In this document: positions 35,501 to 43,565 of the stretch, in pieces
How the letters are laid out: the number at the start of each line of letters is the position of its first letter
How positions within the stretch are numbered: position 1 is the first letter of the stretch
Origin: Saprospiraceae bacterium
GTDB lineage: Bacteria; Bacteroidota; Bacteroidia; Chitinophagales; Saprospiraceae
NCBI GenBank assembly: GCA_016706365.1
Contig: JADJJU010000003.1
Span: 310,001-374,000 of the forward strand
Direction of reading: 5' to 3'
DNA: 64,000 bases
Translations under genes and position numbers: made by a program
The notes under the pieces: generated by a model
The model's database searches: none
Seen by the model: the letters and a program-made list of their open reading frames with translations, nothing else
Told to the model about the DNA's origin: nothing

Positions 35501-36032
35501 TATCCTGAATACGATAGGAGGTCTGGGAGTTAACAGTAATCCTGCAGATCCGTCAATTGGGCTGGATATCTATTATGACCTGACAGAGAAACTGGATTTT
35601 GGTTATGTTGTTCTGAATCCGGGTTCTTCAAACTTTGATCGCCTTTTCACAATTGATTTGGCCGATGGAAGTTTAGCAGAAACCGGAAGAGTAGGGCAGG
35701 GGATAGCTTTGATTGATATTGCAATCGCCATAGATTCAGTATTTAATAGCTCCACCAGGGAATTTACAGACAATAGTATACCTGTAAGCATAATGCCCAA
35801 TCCCGGAAATGAATTCTTCACAATTCTGTATGATGAATTGACAGCCGGCCATATAGAAGTTACTGTATTTGATCTCAATGGGAAATTAATGCTAGATTCC
35901 GGACTATTAATTTCAGACATCAAAGGACAGTCTACAATATCAACTCATGAACTTCCGGCTGGGATGTATATTGTAAAAGTCAAAAACGCACAGCAAAGAA
36001 TCAGAACCTCTAAATGGATAAAAACTGAGTAA
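32553..36032 (+). CDS. DUF4394 four-repeat exported protein with T9SS sorting domain
   Basis: This 1159-residue frame consists of four tandem copies of a ~265-residue DUF4394 unit, starting at about residues 8, 269, 534 and 802. Each copy carries YGxxxNxxLxxFDxExPexI, GxDFRPNTGELxxLGYN, GFDFNPxVDRIRVVxxxGxNYRLNP, YAxGDxNxxxxPxxxxxAYxNSY and PPNDGxLNTxG. A type A T9SS sorting domain occupies about 1075-1159 (VSIMPNPGNEFFTILY onward). It is a surface or secreted protein of unknown function; no catalytic residues are recognised. The true start is probably the ATG at 32498, put out of frame by a T tract, because the nominal TTG at 32553 omits the signal peptide. A strong terminator follows at 36059. 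Confidence 0.88.
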   Translation: MQSVELNAQKIYGYSDGNLISFDLQAPQTVTTIGAISGLPADTELLGMDFRPNTGELFALSANKSSGSSFLVKLNLLNGAASTLGTGFMLEYGEGSTGFDFNPTVDRIRVVTSHGYNYRLNPISGGLQVQDGDLSYASSDVNSSVLPRVVSCAYTNSYIGSTSTTLYNYDAGINVLVSQIPPNDGVLNTIGSSNLSFDSTAIIDMDILAGPPGMPNTAIMVATADRFGSSQLYSIDLTSGATALLGNVGLPTAIEMISFQIERNVPPTVNGELVYALNSNGILLSFDSENPEIIRSSTPLSGLAAGQALVGVDFRPNTGELWGLGYNRSDGSSRLYIVNPSTGVATAQGSGTFNLDLGTNRSISFDFNPAVDRIRVIGANGNNYRLNPLNGSLAATDGQIKYATGDANEGKIPSVVAAAYTNSYLASSSTSLYAYDAFSNVLALQNPPNDGILNTIGGSGLNADPSSATFDMDIYYDAENQSNTAYFTAEQGGSSDKLYTINLQNGQLTELGFIGNGIAISKITVFIDRSFPPNITGRLIYGITQNNYLFNFDSERPETIRELKLLTGIEAGQMLAGADFRPNTGELWVLGYNTTTSKARLYTADLSTGALATAGMAEIDLDLGDGSGIGFDFNPTVDRIRVVSSAGKNYRLNPITGGLAANDGNLKYATGDINENETPTITSAAYSNSYIGSTSTGLFVFDAAKGNIAFQNPPNDGTLNTVGSAGLNINPGMLHTSMDAYQNPSTGANTFLLAAKPAGSTFDELYNVNTSSGAITRIGRIGPALSVRALSAFIDRSVPAEFEGPLAYGLTSNNNLVTFDTENPEIIRAVKGTAGIKAGERIVGIDFRPATSRLFALGYNATAQTASIYTIDTLSGALTIVGAGDISMNLGNGIVGFDFNPVVDRLRVVSQNGNNYRIHPETGVLVATDGVLAYASGDTNNGATPNIVTGAYSQSFNTTTATTLYNIDASLNILVTQVPPNDGILNTIGGLGVNSNPADPSIGLDIYYDLTEKLDFGYVVLNPGSSNFDRLFTIDLADGSLAETGRVGQGIALIDIAIAIDSVFNSSTREFTDNSIPVSIMPNPGNEFFTILYDELTAGHIEVTVFDLNGKLMLDSGLLISDIKGQSTISTHELPAGMYIVKVKNAQQRIRTSKWIKTE

Positions 36033-36058
36033 ATTGTTATATTAAATATTGAAATATG

Positions 36059-36091
36059 TAAAGCTGCCCCGAAAGGGCAGCTTTATTTTTT
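36059..36091 (+). terminator. Intrinsic terminator of the DUF4394 gene
   Basis: Perfect 11-bp arms, TAAAGCTGCCC and GGGCAGCTTTA, enclose the tight loop CGAAA and are followed by T6. It lies 27 bp after the stop codon. Confidence 0.92.
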
Positions 36092-36364
36092 GCACATTAG
36101 AATACTATTAGAATAGAATGATATTGAGAGGTATGTGGAGGTTTATTGTTACATATGTAATATATTTGTCATATGTTTGAATAAATTTGTGTAGAAATCA
36201 GAAAAATTATACTTAAATTGCGGGCTTAAAGCAAATAGAAACCTTACGTAACAAATGTATATTGTTTCTCTTTCTAATAGGATTCTAAGACCAGTATTCG
36301 CATTGGAGTCAGAAAAATGTAATTCATTTGTATCGATTTTTAATTTATAACATATCACAAAACT
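36092..36364. other. AT-rich spacer before the haloperoxidase gene
   Basis: This region holds the upstream region of the next gene. No gene, clear consensus promoter or repeat was recognised. Confidence 0.4.
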
Positions 36365-37750
36365 ATGAGATCGTTGAATTTTACCCTTAAATCGTTCTTA
36401 TTTCTCGCGATGCTGAGCATCGTTGTGACCTCCTGTCGAAGAGATGAAGAAGATATCAAAGTTGAAACTTTAGTTTCTGAGTTTGATTCTCAGGTTCCAT
36501 TGGATTGGAATGATCTTTATTTAGAAATTGAAAGATATGCTGCCGGGTACAGACCTGGTCCTGCACCCCGTTCACTGGGCTTAATGGGATTAGCTGTTTA
36601 TGAAGCATGTGTTGCCGGAATGCCAGATCACAATTCTTTGAAAACTCGTTTCAATGGCTTGAATTTACCCGTAGTTGAAGCTGGAGCTGAGTACCATTGG
36701 CCGACAGTTGTTCACGGTGTTTATTCAACTATGATGCCGAAGTTTTTCCCAAATGCTTCAGCTGATTTGAAAGATAAAATGAGCGCATTAACCAATAGAT
36801 ATAATGCTGAATTGTCCATTGAAGCTGGAAATGATGTATTCAACCGCTCCATAAATCATGGTAAAAGCGTTGGAGATGCAATGTAGGATTATTCAACAAA
36901 AGATCCATATGGACACGATACATATAGAGATCCATTTGCTGGATATGATTGGCAACAGCATTATGATGGCCCGGGTGACTGGGTACCAACTACTCCTGGT
37001 CCACCTCAACCAATGTTTGCACATTGGGGTAAAGTGAAAACTTTTGCTATTACGGAAGCAATGAAACTTTCAAGACCTCCAATCCCTTACAGCGAATCTC
37101 CTACTTCAGCTTTCTATGCCGAAGCACTTGATGTTTATGCTCAAAATACTCCTTCACTTTCTTATGAAGGAAAATGGGTAGGTGAATTCTGGAGTGATGA
37201 CTTATTGAATCTCACTTTCAGCCCCGGCCCGCGTTGGGTAGCAATTGGAAGCCAGATTATCAGAGAGCAAAAAGCAGATCTTGCTACTTCAATTGAAGCA
37301 TATGCGAAGGTTGGTATGGCTTTATCTGATGCAGCTGTTGCTTGTTGGCATTCAAAATACTACTACAATGTGGAAAGACCGGAGTCATATATTCAAAGAT
37401 TAATTGACCCGACATGGGATTGTAACCTGAACAACCCCACAAATGGTGACGTTGGGTTTACTCCTCCATTCCCTGCATATCCATCAGGACACTCTACAAT
37501 GGGTGGGGCTGGAGCAGAAGCTTTGGCAAGTGTATTCGGGTATGATTATGCTATGACTGATAAATGTCACCAATTTAGAACTGACTTCGAAGGTACTCCT
37601 CGTTCATTCGGAAGCTTGTATGAAATGGCTCAGGAAAATGCCTGGTCAAGAGTTCCACTGGGTGTTCACTTCGAAATGGATTGTGTAGAAGGTGTACGTC
37701 ACGGTACAGTAATTGCAAGAGAAGTAAACAGACTTCCCTGGAGAAAATAA
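36365..37750 (+). pseudogene. Vanadium haloperoxidase / PAP2-family lipoprotein interrupted by one in-frame TAG
   Basis: A single reading frame of 461 sense codons is broken only by TAG at 36884-36886. The first part (173 residues) has a lipoprotein signal with VVTSC and the family's N-terminal helical region. The frame after the stop continues directly (DYSTKDPYGHDTYRDPFAGY...) into a complete catalytic part with the acid phosphatase/haloperoxidase signatures KYYYNVERP (Kx6RP), PSGH, and SRVPLGVHFEMD (SRx5Hx3D), which bind vanadate or phosphate. One base change from TGG (Trp) would explain the TAG. The enzyme, if restored, would be exported and oxidise halides or act as a phosphatase. A second ATG at 37013 could give a fragment of 245 residues. 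Sequencing error, recent loss or readthrough are all possible. Confidence 0.88.
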
Positions 37751-37776
37751 TCAAATTGTGATTTGAAAAAATACTT

Positions 37777-37812
37777 AGAGGTTGTGAATTCGATTTTCAC
37801 AACCTCTTTTTT
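37777..37812 (+). terminator. Intrinsic terminator of the haloperoxidase gene
   Basis: AGAGGTTGTGAA (37777-37788) pairs perfectly with TTCACAACCTCT (37796-37807) and T6 follows. It lies 27 bp after the stop codon. Confidence 0.9.
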
Positions 37813-37844
37813 ATGTTACTTTTAATCGAAATTAACCAGTTGAA

Positions 37845-38339
37845 ATGAATAATATATTTTTTGAACAAGCTAAGCGCCTTGGTTTTCTGTTTTTTGGTTT
37901 TTGTTTTTTCACACTTACTTCCTGCGATTCAGGCTCTCCAAAAGAAGTCAAAGAGTATTTTGAATCCGGCGAATTAAAAAGTCATTACTATGTAAAAGAT
38001 GGCAAGAAGGAAGGTGAATTTATCGAGTACTTAATCGATGGTTCTTTAAAAACAAAATATCAATTTGAGAATGATTTACAATCAGGAAAGACAGTGCATT
38101 TCTATAGAGACGGAAAACTAAAAGAAGTTCAGTACTATGTTTCCGGAAAGCGTGAAAACGGTGATACTGTCTTTTATCCCAATGGTAAAATTCAATTTAC
38201 TACAGATTTTAAGGAAGATAAGAAGCACGGTTATCTGCGAAAATGGGATGAAAACGGTGAGATCTTTTTTGAAGCCAAATATGATATGGATAAATTGATT
38301 GAAGTTAATGTCGTAAACGTGGATGATGGAATTGAGTGA
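37845..38339 (+). CDS. MORN-repeat lipoprotein (YwqK-like)
   Basis: This 164-residue protein has a lipoprotein signal ending LTSC and then four or five MORN-like repeats (YFESGELKSHYYVKDGKKEGEF, YLIDGSLKTKYQFENDLQSGK, FYRDGKLKEVQYYVSGKRENGD, FYPNGKIQFTTDFKEDKKHG). Such proteins are often auto-annotated as YwqK-family antitoxins, but no toxin gene is present and the lipoprotein signal points to an envelope role of unknown kind. It lies alone between two terminators. Confidence 0.88.
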   Translation: MNNIFFEQAKRLGFLFFGFCFFTLTSCDSGSPKEVKEYFESGELKSHYYVKDGKKEGEFIEYLIDGSLKTKYQFENDLQSGKTVHFYRDGKLKEVQYYVSGKRENGDTVFYPNGKIQFTTDFKEDKKHGYLRKWDENGEIFFEAKYDMDKLIEVNVVNVDDGIE

Positions 38340-38390
38340 GATTGATGGTGTGAGCGGTGGGTGTTGAGCGAGGGTGTGGGTTAGATTGAA

Positions 38391-38480
38391 AAGATTGTTG
38401 TGTGGGATGTGAGTATGGAGTGATGAGTGTGGGAAGATTGATAAGATTGTTGTGTGAGTGACAATATGGAGTGATGAGTG
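38391..38480. repeat. GT-rich direct repeat, period about 51-52 bp
   Basis: AAGATTGTTGTGTG occurs at 38391-38404 and 38443-38456, and TATGGAGTGATGAGTG at 38414-38429 and 38465-38480, giving two diverged tandem copies of a ~52-bp unit. The surrounding 38340-38520 is low-complexity GTGAG-rich DNA with no coding potential. Confidence 0.6.
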
Positions 38481-38592
38481 AGTGAAGATTGAAGTTTGAG
38501 TGTTGTGCCTTTGTGTGTTAAGTGAGATGATTGTAATTCTCCAGTCGGTTTTCGAAATTCAGAATTCTAAATTCAAAATTAAGACATTAAAA

Positions 38593-38626
38593 AAAAGGAC
38601 ATCTGCTTAGCTGCAAATGTCCTTTT
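38593..38626. terminator. Bidirectional terminator between convergent genes
   Basis: AAAAGGACAT (38593-38602) pairs with ATGTCCTTTT (38617-38626) around a 14-nt loop, with A-rich DNA on the left and T-rich on the right. It can serve the MORN gene and the minus-strand cytochrome-like gene. Confidence 0.8.
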
Positions 38627-38661
38627 GTATTTTAAGAAATCTTGAGTATAAATTCAGAAAT

Positions 38662-39003
38662 TTATTGGAGTGGAAATCCCTCTGCTGCCCAACATTTCAG
38701 AGTATTGTATTCTGCGTCCGTCAATGATCCCGATGCAGGCATATCTTTGATATCAATCACGCGACGGGAGAAAGCTCCTGAAGTAGTCACCTGATTCAAG
38801 CCCTGAAAATTTTTGAAATTTCCGGGTGCCCCACTACCTCCGTCATGACATCCGGATAAAGTACAATTGCTATCTATGATTTCCTTCACATTAGAATTGT
38901 AAGTTGGCACGGTATCACAATCAGCAGGAGAATCTTTTTGACAGGCTGCAATTATTAATGTAATTCCCAAAATCGATAGTAAACCTATTTTATTTCTTTT
39001 CAT
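38662..39003 (-). CDS. Small cytochrome c-like lipoprotein with CX4CH site
   Basis: This 113-residue protein has a lipoprotein signal (lipobox near IIAAC). The mature part contains NCTLSGCHDGG, a CX4CH variant of the haem c-binding motif common in Bacteroidota and Planctomycetes short cytochromes, and MPASGSLTDAEYNTLKCW near the end, where a Met could be the distal ligand. Haem attachment is inferred. It lies 2 bp after the esterase gene on the same strand, so they share a transcript. Confidence 0.8.
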   Translation of the reverse strand: MKRNKIGLLSILGITLIIAACQKDSPADCDTVPTYNSNVKEIIDSNCTLSGCHDGGSGAPGNFKNFQGLNQVTTSGAFSRRVIDIKDMPASGSLTDAEYNTLKCWAAEGFPLQ

Positions 39004-39005
39004 TA

Positions 39006-39737
39006 TTAGAATCTGCTTTCAAGATAATACGGCAACATGGCTCTCCAGGTTGGCCAATCGTGGCTCATGTCGTAACCCCAGATATCCAGCTCATGAGGTA
39101 TGCCTTTGCTATGTAACACTCCGGAGAATTTTCTGGAAGCATCAGGGGATTCATAACTTCCGGAACCAGTTAGTATATGGATTTGAGAGGATTTTTGAAG
39201 TTTTGGAAGATAATAGTCATCTTGCAGGTTGGGGATGTAGTGAATCGGAGAATTGAAATACACATCATCATCATAATATCCATCCGTATAGGATGTAAGG
39301 TCATAGACTCCACTCATTGCAATTACTCCGTCAATCAGGTCAGGTCTTTTGAAAAATAGATTAGCTGAGTGTAAAGCTCCCAGAGAAGCTCCTGTAGTTA
39401 TGATAGGTGTATTAGCTGAGCTTGTATTTTTTATAAAAGGTATCACCTCATTATAGACGTAATCATTGAATTGTTGATGTCTGATTGCTTTATGTCTGGG
39501 GTGCATCTTACGGTTAAGCCAGCTTTCAGCATTAATACTATTGATGGAATAGACTTTTACTTTGCCGCTTTCGATATGCTTGCTGATAGCATCAATGAGC
39601 AGAAAACGTTCATATTCAAGATAATCTGCAGCTGCTGTCGGAAGCATAAGTAACGCAAATCCATAATGGCCATACACAGCAATCTCCATTTTTTTATTGA
39701 GTGCAGGACTGTACCATTCCTTAATTTCACGATGCAT
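39006..39737 (-). CDS. Alpha/beta-hydrolase esterase family protein
   Basis: This 243-residue cytosolic protein has no signal peptide. The nucleophile elbow GASLGALHS is clear, the region LIDGVIAMSGVYDL follows, and the C-terminal YDMSHDWPTWRAMLPYYLE supplies the catalytic His. It matches the esterase D/putative esterase family. It lies just upstream of the cytochrome-like lipoprotein gene, a pairing I cannot explain. The substrate is unknown. Confidence 0.88.
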   Translation of the reverse strand: MHREIKEWYSPALNKKMEIAVYGHYGFALLMLPTAAADYLEYERFLLIDAISKHIESGKVKVYSINSINAESWLNRKMHPRHKAIRHQQFNDYVYNEVIPFIKNTSSANTPIITTGASLGALHSANLFFKRPDLIDGVIAMSGVYDLTSYTDGYYDDDVYFNSPIHYIPNLQDDYYLPKLQKSSQIHILTGSGSYESPDASRKFSGVLHSKGIPHELDIWGYDMSHDWPTWRAMLPYYLESRF

Positions 39738-40000
39738 AGGTTTTTGATTTGTGGTTTGGTCTGCAAAATAGGAAGATTTTGCATTTTGCAGCTATCAATC
39801 TCAATTATGGACAAATTTTCACAATTGGATATGGTTGATTTCCTCCCAGGAACAGATGAATTCAATTCACTCGAAGTAACATCCAGTTACAAGCGAGTTT
39901 AAGCGCACACTAGCTTCGACTTCAAATGCATTGCAGTTAATTTCTGGGATTTATCGAAGTAGGTGATGCCTTTCTGCGCCTGAAGCTTGAAAGGTGATGT

Positions 40001-40105
40001 TTTTTCAGGGGACAAGCCCTGAAAAAGTGATAGCGAGGTTCGCTTTGCTCACTGCGCTACAAGTGCCTTGCTACTTTTTTCAGCTTCGCTTCAAAAGTAG
40101 CAAGG
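40001..40105. repeat. Two strong hairpins in a gene-free dispersed-repeat-like region
   Basis: TTTTTCAGGG/CCCTGAAAAA (40001-40026, 6-nt loop) is followed by CCTTGCTACTTTT/AAAAGTAGCAAGG (40066-40105, 14-nt loop). Both stems are perfect. Between them lies GCGAGGTTCGCTTTGCTCACTG-type DNA, and the wording resembles the inverse of 28565-28615. The whole 39738-40239 gap contains no supported gene. It is probably a dispersed palindromic element rather than a terminator. Confidence 0.6.
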
Positions 40106-40239
40106 TGATGACTAGCGGCAAAAAATAAGTAAGCAGTTTCTTTCCTGCTCTTCACTTTCATTTCCCATAACTCATAACTTTTACACCGGCTGTTCATTTT
40201 CAAATTTCAAATTTCAACTTTTTGCTCATTTAAGATGTT

Positions 40240-40247
40240 TATATTTG
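40240..40247 (+). promoter_or_regulatory. -7 promoter element of the bacilliredoxin gene
   Basis: TATATTTG matches TAnnTTTG, 16 bp upstream of the ATG. A TTTG lies only 15 bp upstream of it, short of the usual 19-21, so the -33 element is uncertain. Confidence 0.45.
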
Positions 40248-40263
40248 CACAAAAAATAAAGAT

Positions 40264-40675
40264 ATGTATCCTCCACAATTAACAATACCGATGACCAAAG
40301 ACTTAACCGACTTTGGTTTTACGAATTTAGAATCAGCTGCTGATGTGACTAATGCTTTGGAATCTGCAAAAGGAACCGCACTTGTAGTGGTCAATAGTGT
40401 ATGCGGTTGCGCAGCTGCAAATGCAAGACCGGGGTGAAGAAAGCTTTGCAAAATGAGAAAAACCTGGAACCTTGCTGACAGTATTTGCTGGTGTCAACAC
40501 AGAAGCAACTAATAAAGCAAGAGAATTTTTATTGCCTTATCCTCCATCTTCTCCTGCGATTGCATTATTCAAGGACGGAAATCTGGTTCATATGCTGGAA
40601 CGCCATCATATTGAAGGCAGAAGCGCTGATATGATTGCGCAAAATTTAGAAGCAGCCTTTCAGGAGTATTGCTAG
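40264..40675 (+). pseudogene. BrxA/BrxB-family bacilliredoxin, two homopolymer frameshifts
   Basis: The ATG at 40264 opens MYPPQLTIPMTKDLTDFGF and the redox motif CGC (residues 47-49) in NSVCGCAAANARPG. The frame then breaks at the G4 run 40431-40434 (five G expected) and again at the A5 run 40458-40462 (six A expected). Restoring one base at each gives VKKALQNEKKPGTLLTVFAGVNTEATNK... ending AAFQEYC, 137 residues in all, the family's normal length. Such proteins reduce bacillithiol- or thiol-modified proteins. Two independent homopolymer shortenings in a small housekeeping gene argue for sequencing error. A terminator follows at once. Confidence 0.88.
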
Positions 40676-40695
40676 AATCAAAGTATTCAAAATAT

Positions 40696-40733
40696 AAAAA
40701 AGCCTCATGTAAATATTCGCATGGGGCTTTTTT
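40696..40733. terminator. Bidirectional terminator
   Basis: AAAAAAGCC(T)CATG at 40696-40709 pairs with CATG(G)GGCTTTTTT at 40720-40733. It serves the bacilliredoxin gene and the convergent DoxX operon. Confidence 0.88.
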
Positions 40734-40754
40734 CATTTTCAGAGCTTACATATT

Positions 40755-41165
40755 CTAAAGCCTGGTATAAGACAATAATCGCTTGACAGAATATTTTCCA
40801 CTCCCATTCACCATGATGATCAGCAATCCACCCAATATGGCTAAATTTTTCATGAAATGAGTGGAATTGATACGTTGAAGGGGCTCCGGATCATCCCAGA
40901 AAGAGTACAGAACGAATGTTACCGGAATCCAGTAGATAATCAGAAAGAAGGCTCCAATGCTTGCTTTGAATCCGATTAAAATACATATCCCACCAATTAT
41001 TAATGCTGTAATAGCGGATACTAATAAAAGGTCCGGTCTCCAGTTTAGTCCATATTCAGCCATTGTCATTTTAGTCGATTGAAAATAGACAATTGAATCA
41101 TATGCTTCGTATAGAAAGATCGCCGATATACATATTCTCCCAATCAGGTCCGCCAGATCTTTCAT
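40755..41165 (-). CDS. DoxX-family membrane protein
   Basis: This 136-residue protein has four hydrophobic segments (about 5-27, 45-67, 70-92, 105-125), with DLIGRICISAIFLYEAYDSI at the start, the LLVSAITALIIGGICILIGF helix and NLAILGGLLIIMVNGSGKYS near the end, typical of DoxX. Family members are linked to quinol or thiol redox chemistry, but the function here is unknown. It is the last gene of an operon, 8 bp after the FAD oxidoreductase. Confidence 0.88.
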   Translation of the reverse strand: MKDLADLIGRICISAIFLYEAYDSIVYFQSTKMTMAEYGLNWRPDLLLVSAITALIIGGICILIGFKASIGAFFLIIYWIPVTFVLYSFWDDPEPLQRINSTHFMKNLAILGGLLIIMVNGSGKYSVKRLLSYTRL

Positions 41166-41173
41166 GTAATTGA

Positions 41174-42730
41174 TTAATTAAGTTGTAAAGCAATTTGTCT
41201 TGCAACTTTTATGCCATCTAAAGCCGCTGATACTATTCCTCCGGCATAGCCTGCACCCTCACCGCATGGATACAATCCTTTTACTTGTGGATGCATGCAA
41301 GTCTCTTTATCCCTCGGTATACGGATTGGAGCACTGGTTCTGCTTTCAGTAGCAATCACGTTGGCTTCTTCAGTCATTTACCCTCTCATTTTTTTGCCAA
41401 ACATCAACAGGCCTTCCTTTAATCTTTTGTAAATGAAAGGTGGTAAAATTTCGTATAGTGGAGCAGAAATTAATCCGGGAATATAGGAACTGTCAGATAA
41501 TCCGGCTGACATTTTTTTATTGACAAAATCTGTAAGTCGAAGCGCCGGCGCTTTTTGTGTGCCATCACCTGCAGCAAAAGCAGCTTGCTCCACACTTTTC
41601 TGAAAGGCAAGTGTGGCAAAAACTCCTTCTGCCTGAAATTCTTTAAGATCCTCACTCTCTACAGAGACAACAACTCCGGAGTTGGAATAAGGAGAATCCC
41701 TTCTGCTAGGACTCATACCATTGACTACAATTTCTCCGGGAGCTGTGGCCGCAGGAACTACCATTCCGCCCGGACACATGCAAAAGGAGAATACGCCTCT
41801 ATCCATCACCTGACAAGTCAGGCTATAGCTTGCAGGTGGTAAAAATTCTCCCCGTTCTGCACGGCCATACTGAATTTCATCAATGATGGACTGGGGATGT
41901 TCAACTCTCACCCCAAGAGCAAATGGTTTCCTCTCTATCAAGATTCCTTTACTTTGAAGCAAATAATAGATATCCCTGGCTGAATGTCCGGTGGCAAGAA
42001 TGACCGCATCCGCCCTGTATTCAGTGTTCTCATTGACAATTACTCCTTTAATTTCCTTGTTTTCCAAAATAAAATCATTCACGTAGGCATCAAAAATAAC
42101 TTCACCTCCGTAGTGAATGATAGTTTCCCTGATATTGCTCACAATTCCCGGAAGCTTATTGGTACCGATATGCGGATGTGCTTCCACCAAAATATTACTG
42201 TCTGCACCATGTTCAACAAACAGTTTTAATACTGTATCTATATCGCCTCTCTTTGAGCTTCGGGTATACAGCTTTCCATCCGAATAAGTTCCTGCACCAC
42301 CTTCTCCAAAGCAATAATTGGAGTGCGGATCCACGATGCCTAATTGTTGAATTGCTTTTAAATCACGACGCCTGGACCTCACATCTTTTCCTCTGTCCAG
42401 GACAATAGGCTTCAAGCCTAATCTGATCAATTCCATAGCTGCAAAATAACCGGCTGGTCCTGCCCCGACAATAATTACTTTTTTGCCCTGATGAACTGAC
42501 CTGAACTCATCGAGCAAGGCCGGCTCAGGGGATGGCTCTTCATTGGCGAAAACCTCAAAACGGAGTAAATACTGTGGTCGTTTTCCTCTTGCATCCAATG
42601 ATCTTTTCAAAAGTCGGATATGAGTGATATCCCTGGGATTCCAATGCAAAAGTTGGGCAATATGCCTTTTTATGATGTCATCATTCAGATGATCACCCGG
42701 GGGTAATTTGATATCTACATGACAATTCAT
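41174..42730 (-). pseudogene. FAD-dependent oxidoreductase (COG2509-like) split by one in-frame TAA
   Basis: A 518-codon frame is interrupted once, by TAA at 41380-41378 (minus strand), immediately before an in-frame ATG. The N-terminal 450 residues contain the dinucleotide fold VIIVGAGPAGYFAAMELI and DPHSNYCFGEGGAGTYSDGK, and GHSARDIYYLLQ. The 67-residue remainder holds GLYPCGEGAGYAGGIVSAALDG, the FAD-binding end required for activity. In relatives the stop position is a Tyr or similar (RGY), so one base (TAT or TAC to TAA) explains the break. The gene starts 1 bp after kdsA and is followed by DoxX. The function is uncertain; the family is annotated as FAD-dependent dehydrogenase. Confidence 0.85.
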
Positions 42731-42731
42731 A

Positions 42732-43553
42732 TTAACGGATAGCCTCTCTTATCCGAAGCAGCTTTTCGAGCAATGCTTCCATTCTATCCAAAGCAAGCAT
42801 ATTTGCCCCATCTGATAATGCTTCAGCGGGCCTGGGATGAGTTTCTATAAATAATCCATCTACACCCACAGCGATTCCGGCTCTTGTTACTGTCTCAATC
42901 AGTGCGGGTCTACCTCCGGTAACACCTGAAGCCTGATTGGGTTGCTGAAGGGAATGGGTAGCATCAAGGATAACCGGCACATCAAATGATTGCATGACAG
43001 GAATCCCGCGGTAATCGATGACAAGATCCTGATATCCGAAAGTAGTGCCTCTCTCAGTCAGCCAAACATTTGGATTATTATTTTGTCTGATTTTCTCAAC
43101 AGCAAATTGCATGGATTCAGGACTCATAAATTGCCCCTTTTTTATATTGACTACTTTTCCTGTAGCGGCAGCTGCTTCCAGAAGACTGGATTGCCTGCAG
43201 AGAAAGGCAGGAATTTGTAAGACGTCCACATATTCAGCTGCTAAAGCTGCATGCTCGTTTTCGTGAATATCCGTTGTAACCGGTACTTGTAGTTCATGCT
43301 TTACCTTGCGCAATATTTCAAGAGACTCCATATCACCGATTCCGGTAAAAGAATTGCCTTTCGATCTATTGGCCTTCCTGAAAGACCCTTTAAATATGAA
43401 CGGTATTTTATAAGTATCAGACAATTGCTTAAGGTGGGTCGCGACTTCGAAGACTAATTTTTCGCTCTCCACTACACATGGACCTGCAATAAGGAGAAAA
43501 TTATCTTCCTTCGTGTACGACAAGCCGTCAACGTTGAATTTTTGAATAGTCAT
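42732..43553 (-). CDS. kdsA: 3-deoxy-8-phosphooctulonate synthase (KDO-8-P synthase)
   Basis: This protein is about 273 residues. It condenses PEP and arabinose 5-phosphate to KDO-8-phosphate for lipopolysaccharide. Clear segments are LLIAGPCVVES, FIFKGSFRKANRSKGNSFTG, PVTTDIHE, IPAFLCRQSSLL, NIKKGQFMSPESM, LTERGTTFGYQDLVIDYRG and FIETHPRPAEALSDGANML. The cysteine in FLCRQ and the presence or absence of a metal site were not resolved further. The ATG at 43553 is preferred to an upstream in-frame TTG at 43565, which would abut the previous gene's stop. It lies between the SPOR and FAD oxidoreductase genes in one operon. Confidence 0.96.
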   Translation of the reverse strand: MTIQKFNVDGLSYTKEDNFLLIAGPCVVESEKLVFEVATHLKQLSDTYKIPFIFKGSFRKANRSKGNSFTGIGDMESLEILRKVKHELQVPVTTDIHENEHAALAAEYVDVLQIPAFLCRQSSLLEAAAATGKVVNIKKGQFMSPESMQFAVEKIRQNNNPNVWLTERGTTFGYQDLVIDYRGIPVMQSFDVPVILDATHSLQQPNQASGVTGGRPALIETVTRAGIAVGVDGLFIETHPRPAEALSDGANMLALDRMEALLEKLLRIREAIR

Positions 43554-43565
43554 ACTTTGATACAA

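Noticed and set aside
36884..36886. TAG reassigned to an amino acid genome-wide
   Set aside because: All other genes here use TAG normally as a stop where it occurs, and no suppressor tRNA was seen.
37845..38339. YwqK antitoxin of a toxin-antitoxin pair
   Set aside because: The protein is a MORN-repeat lipoprotein and no toxin gene lies next to it.
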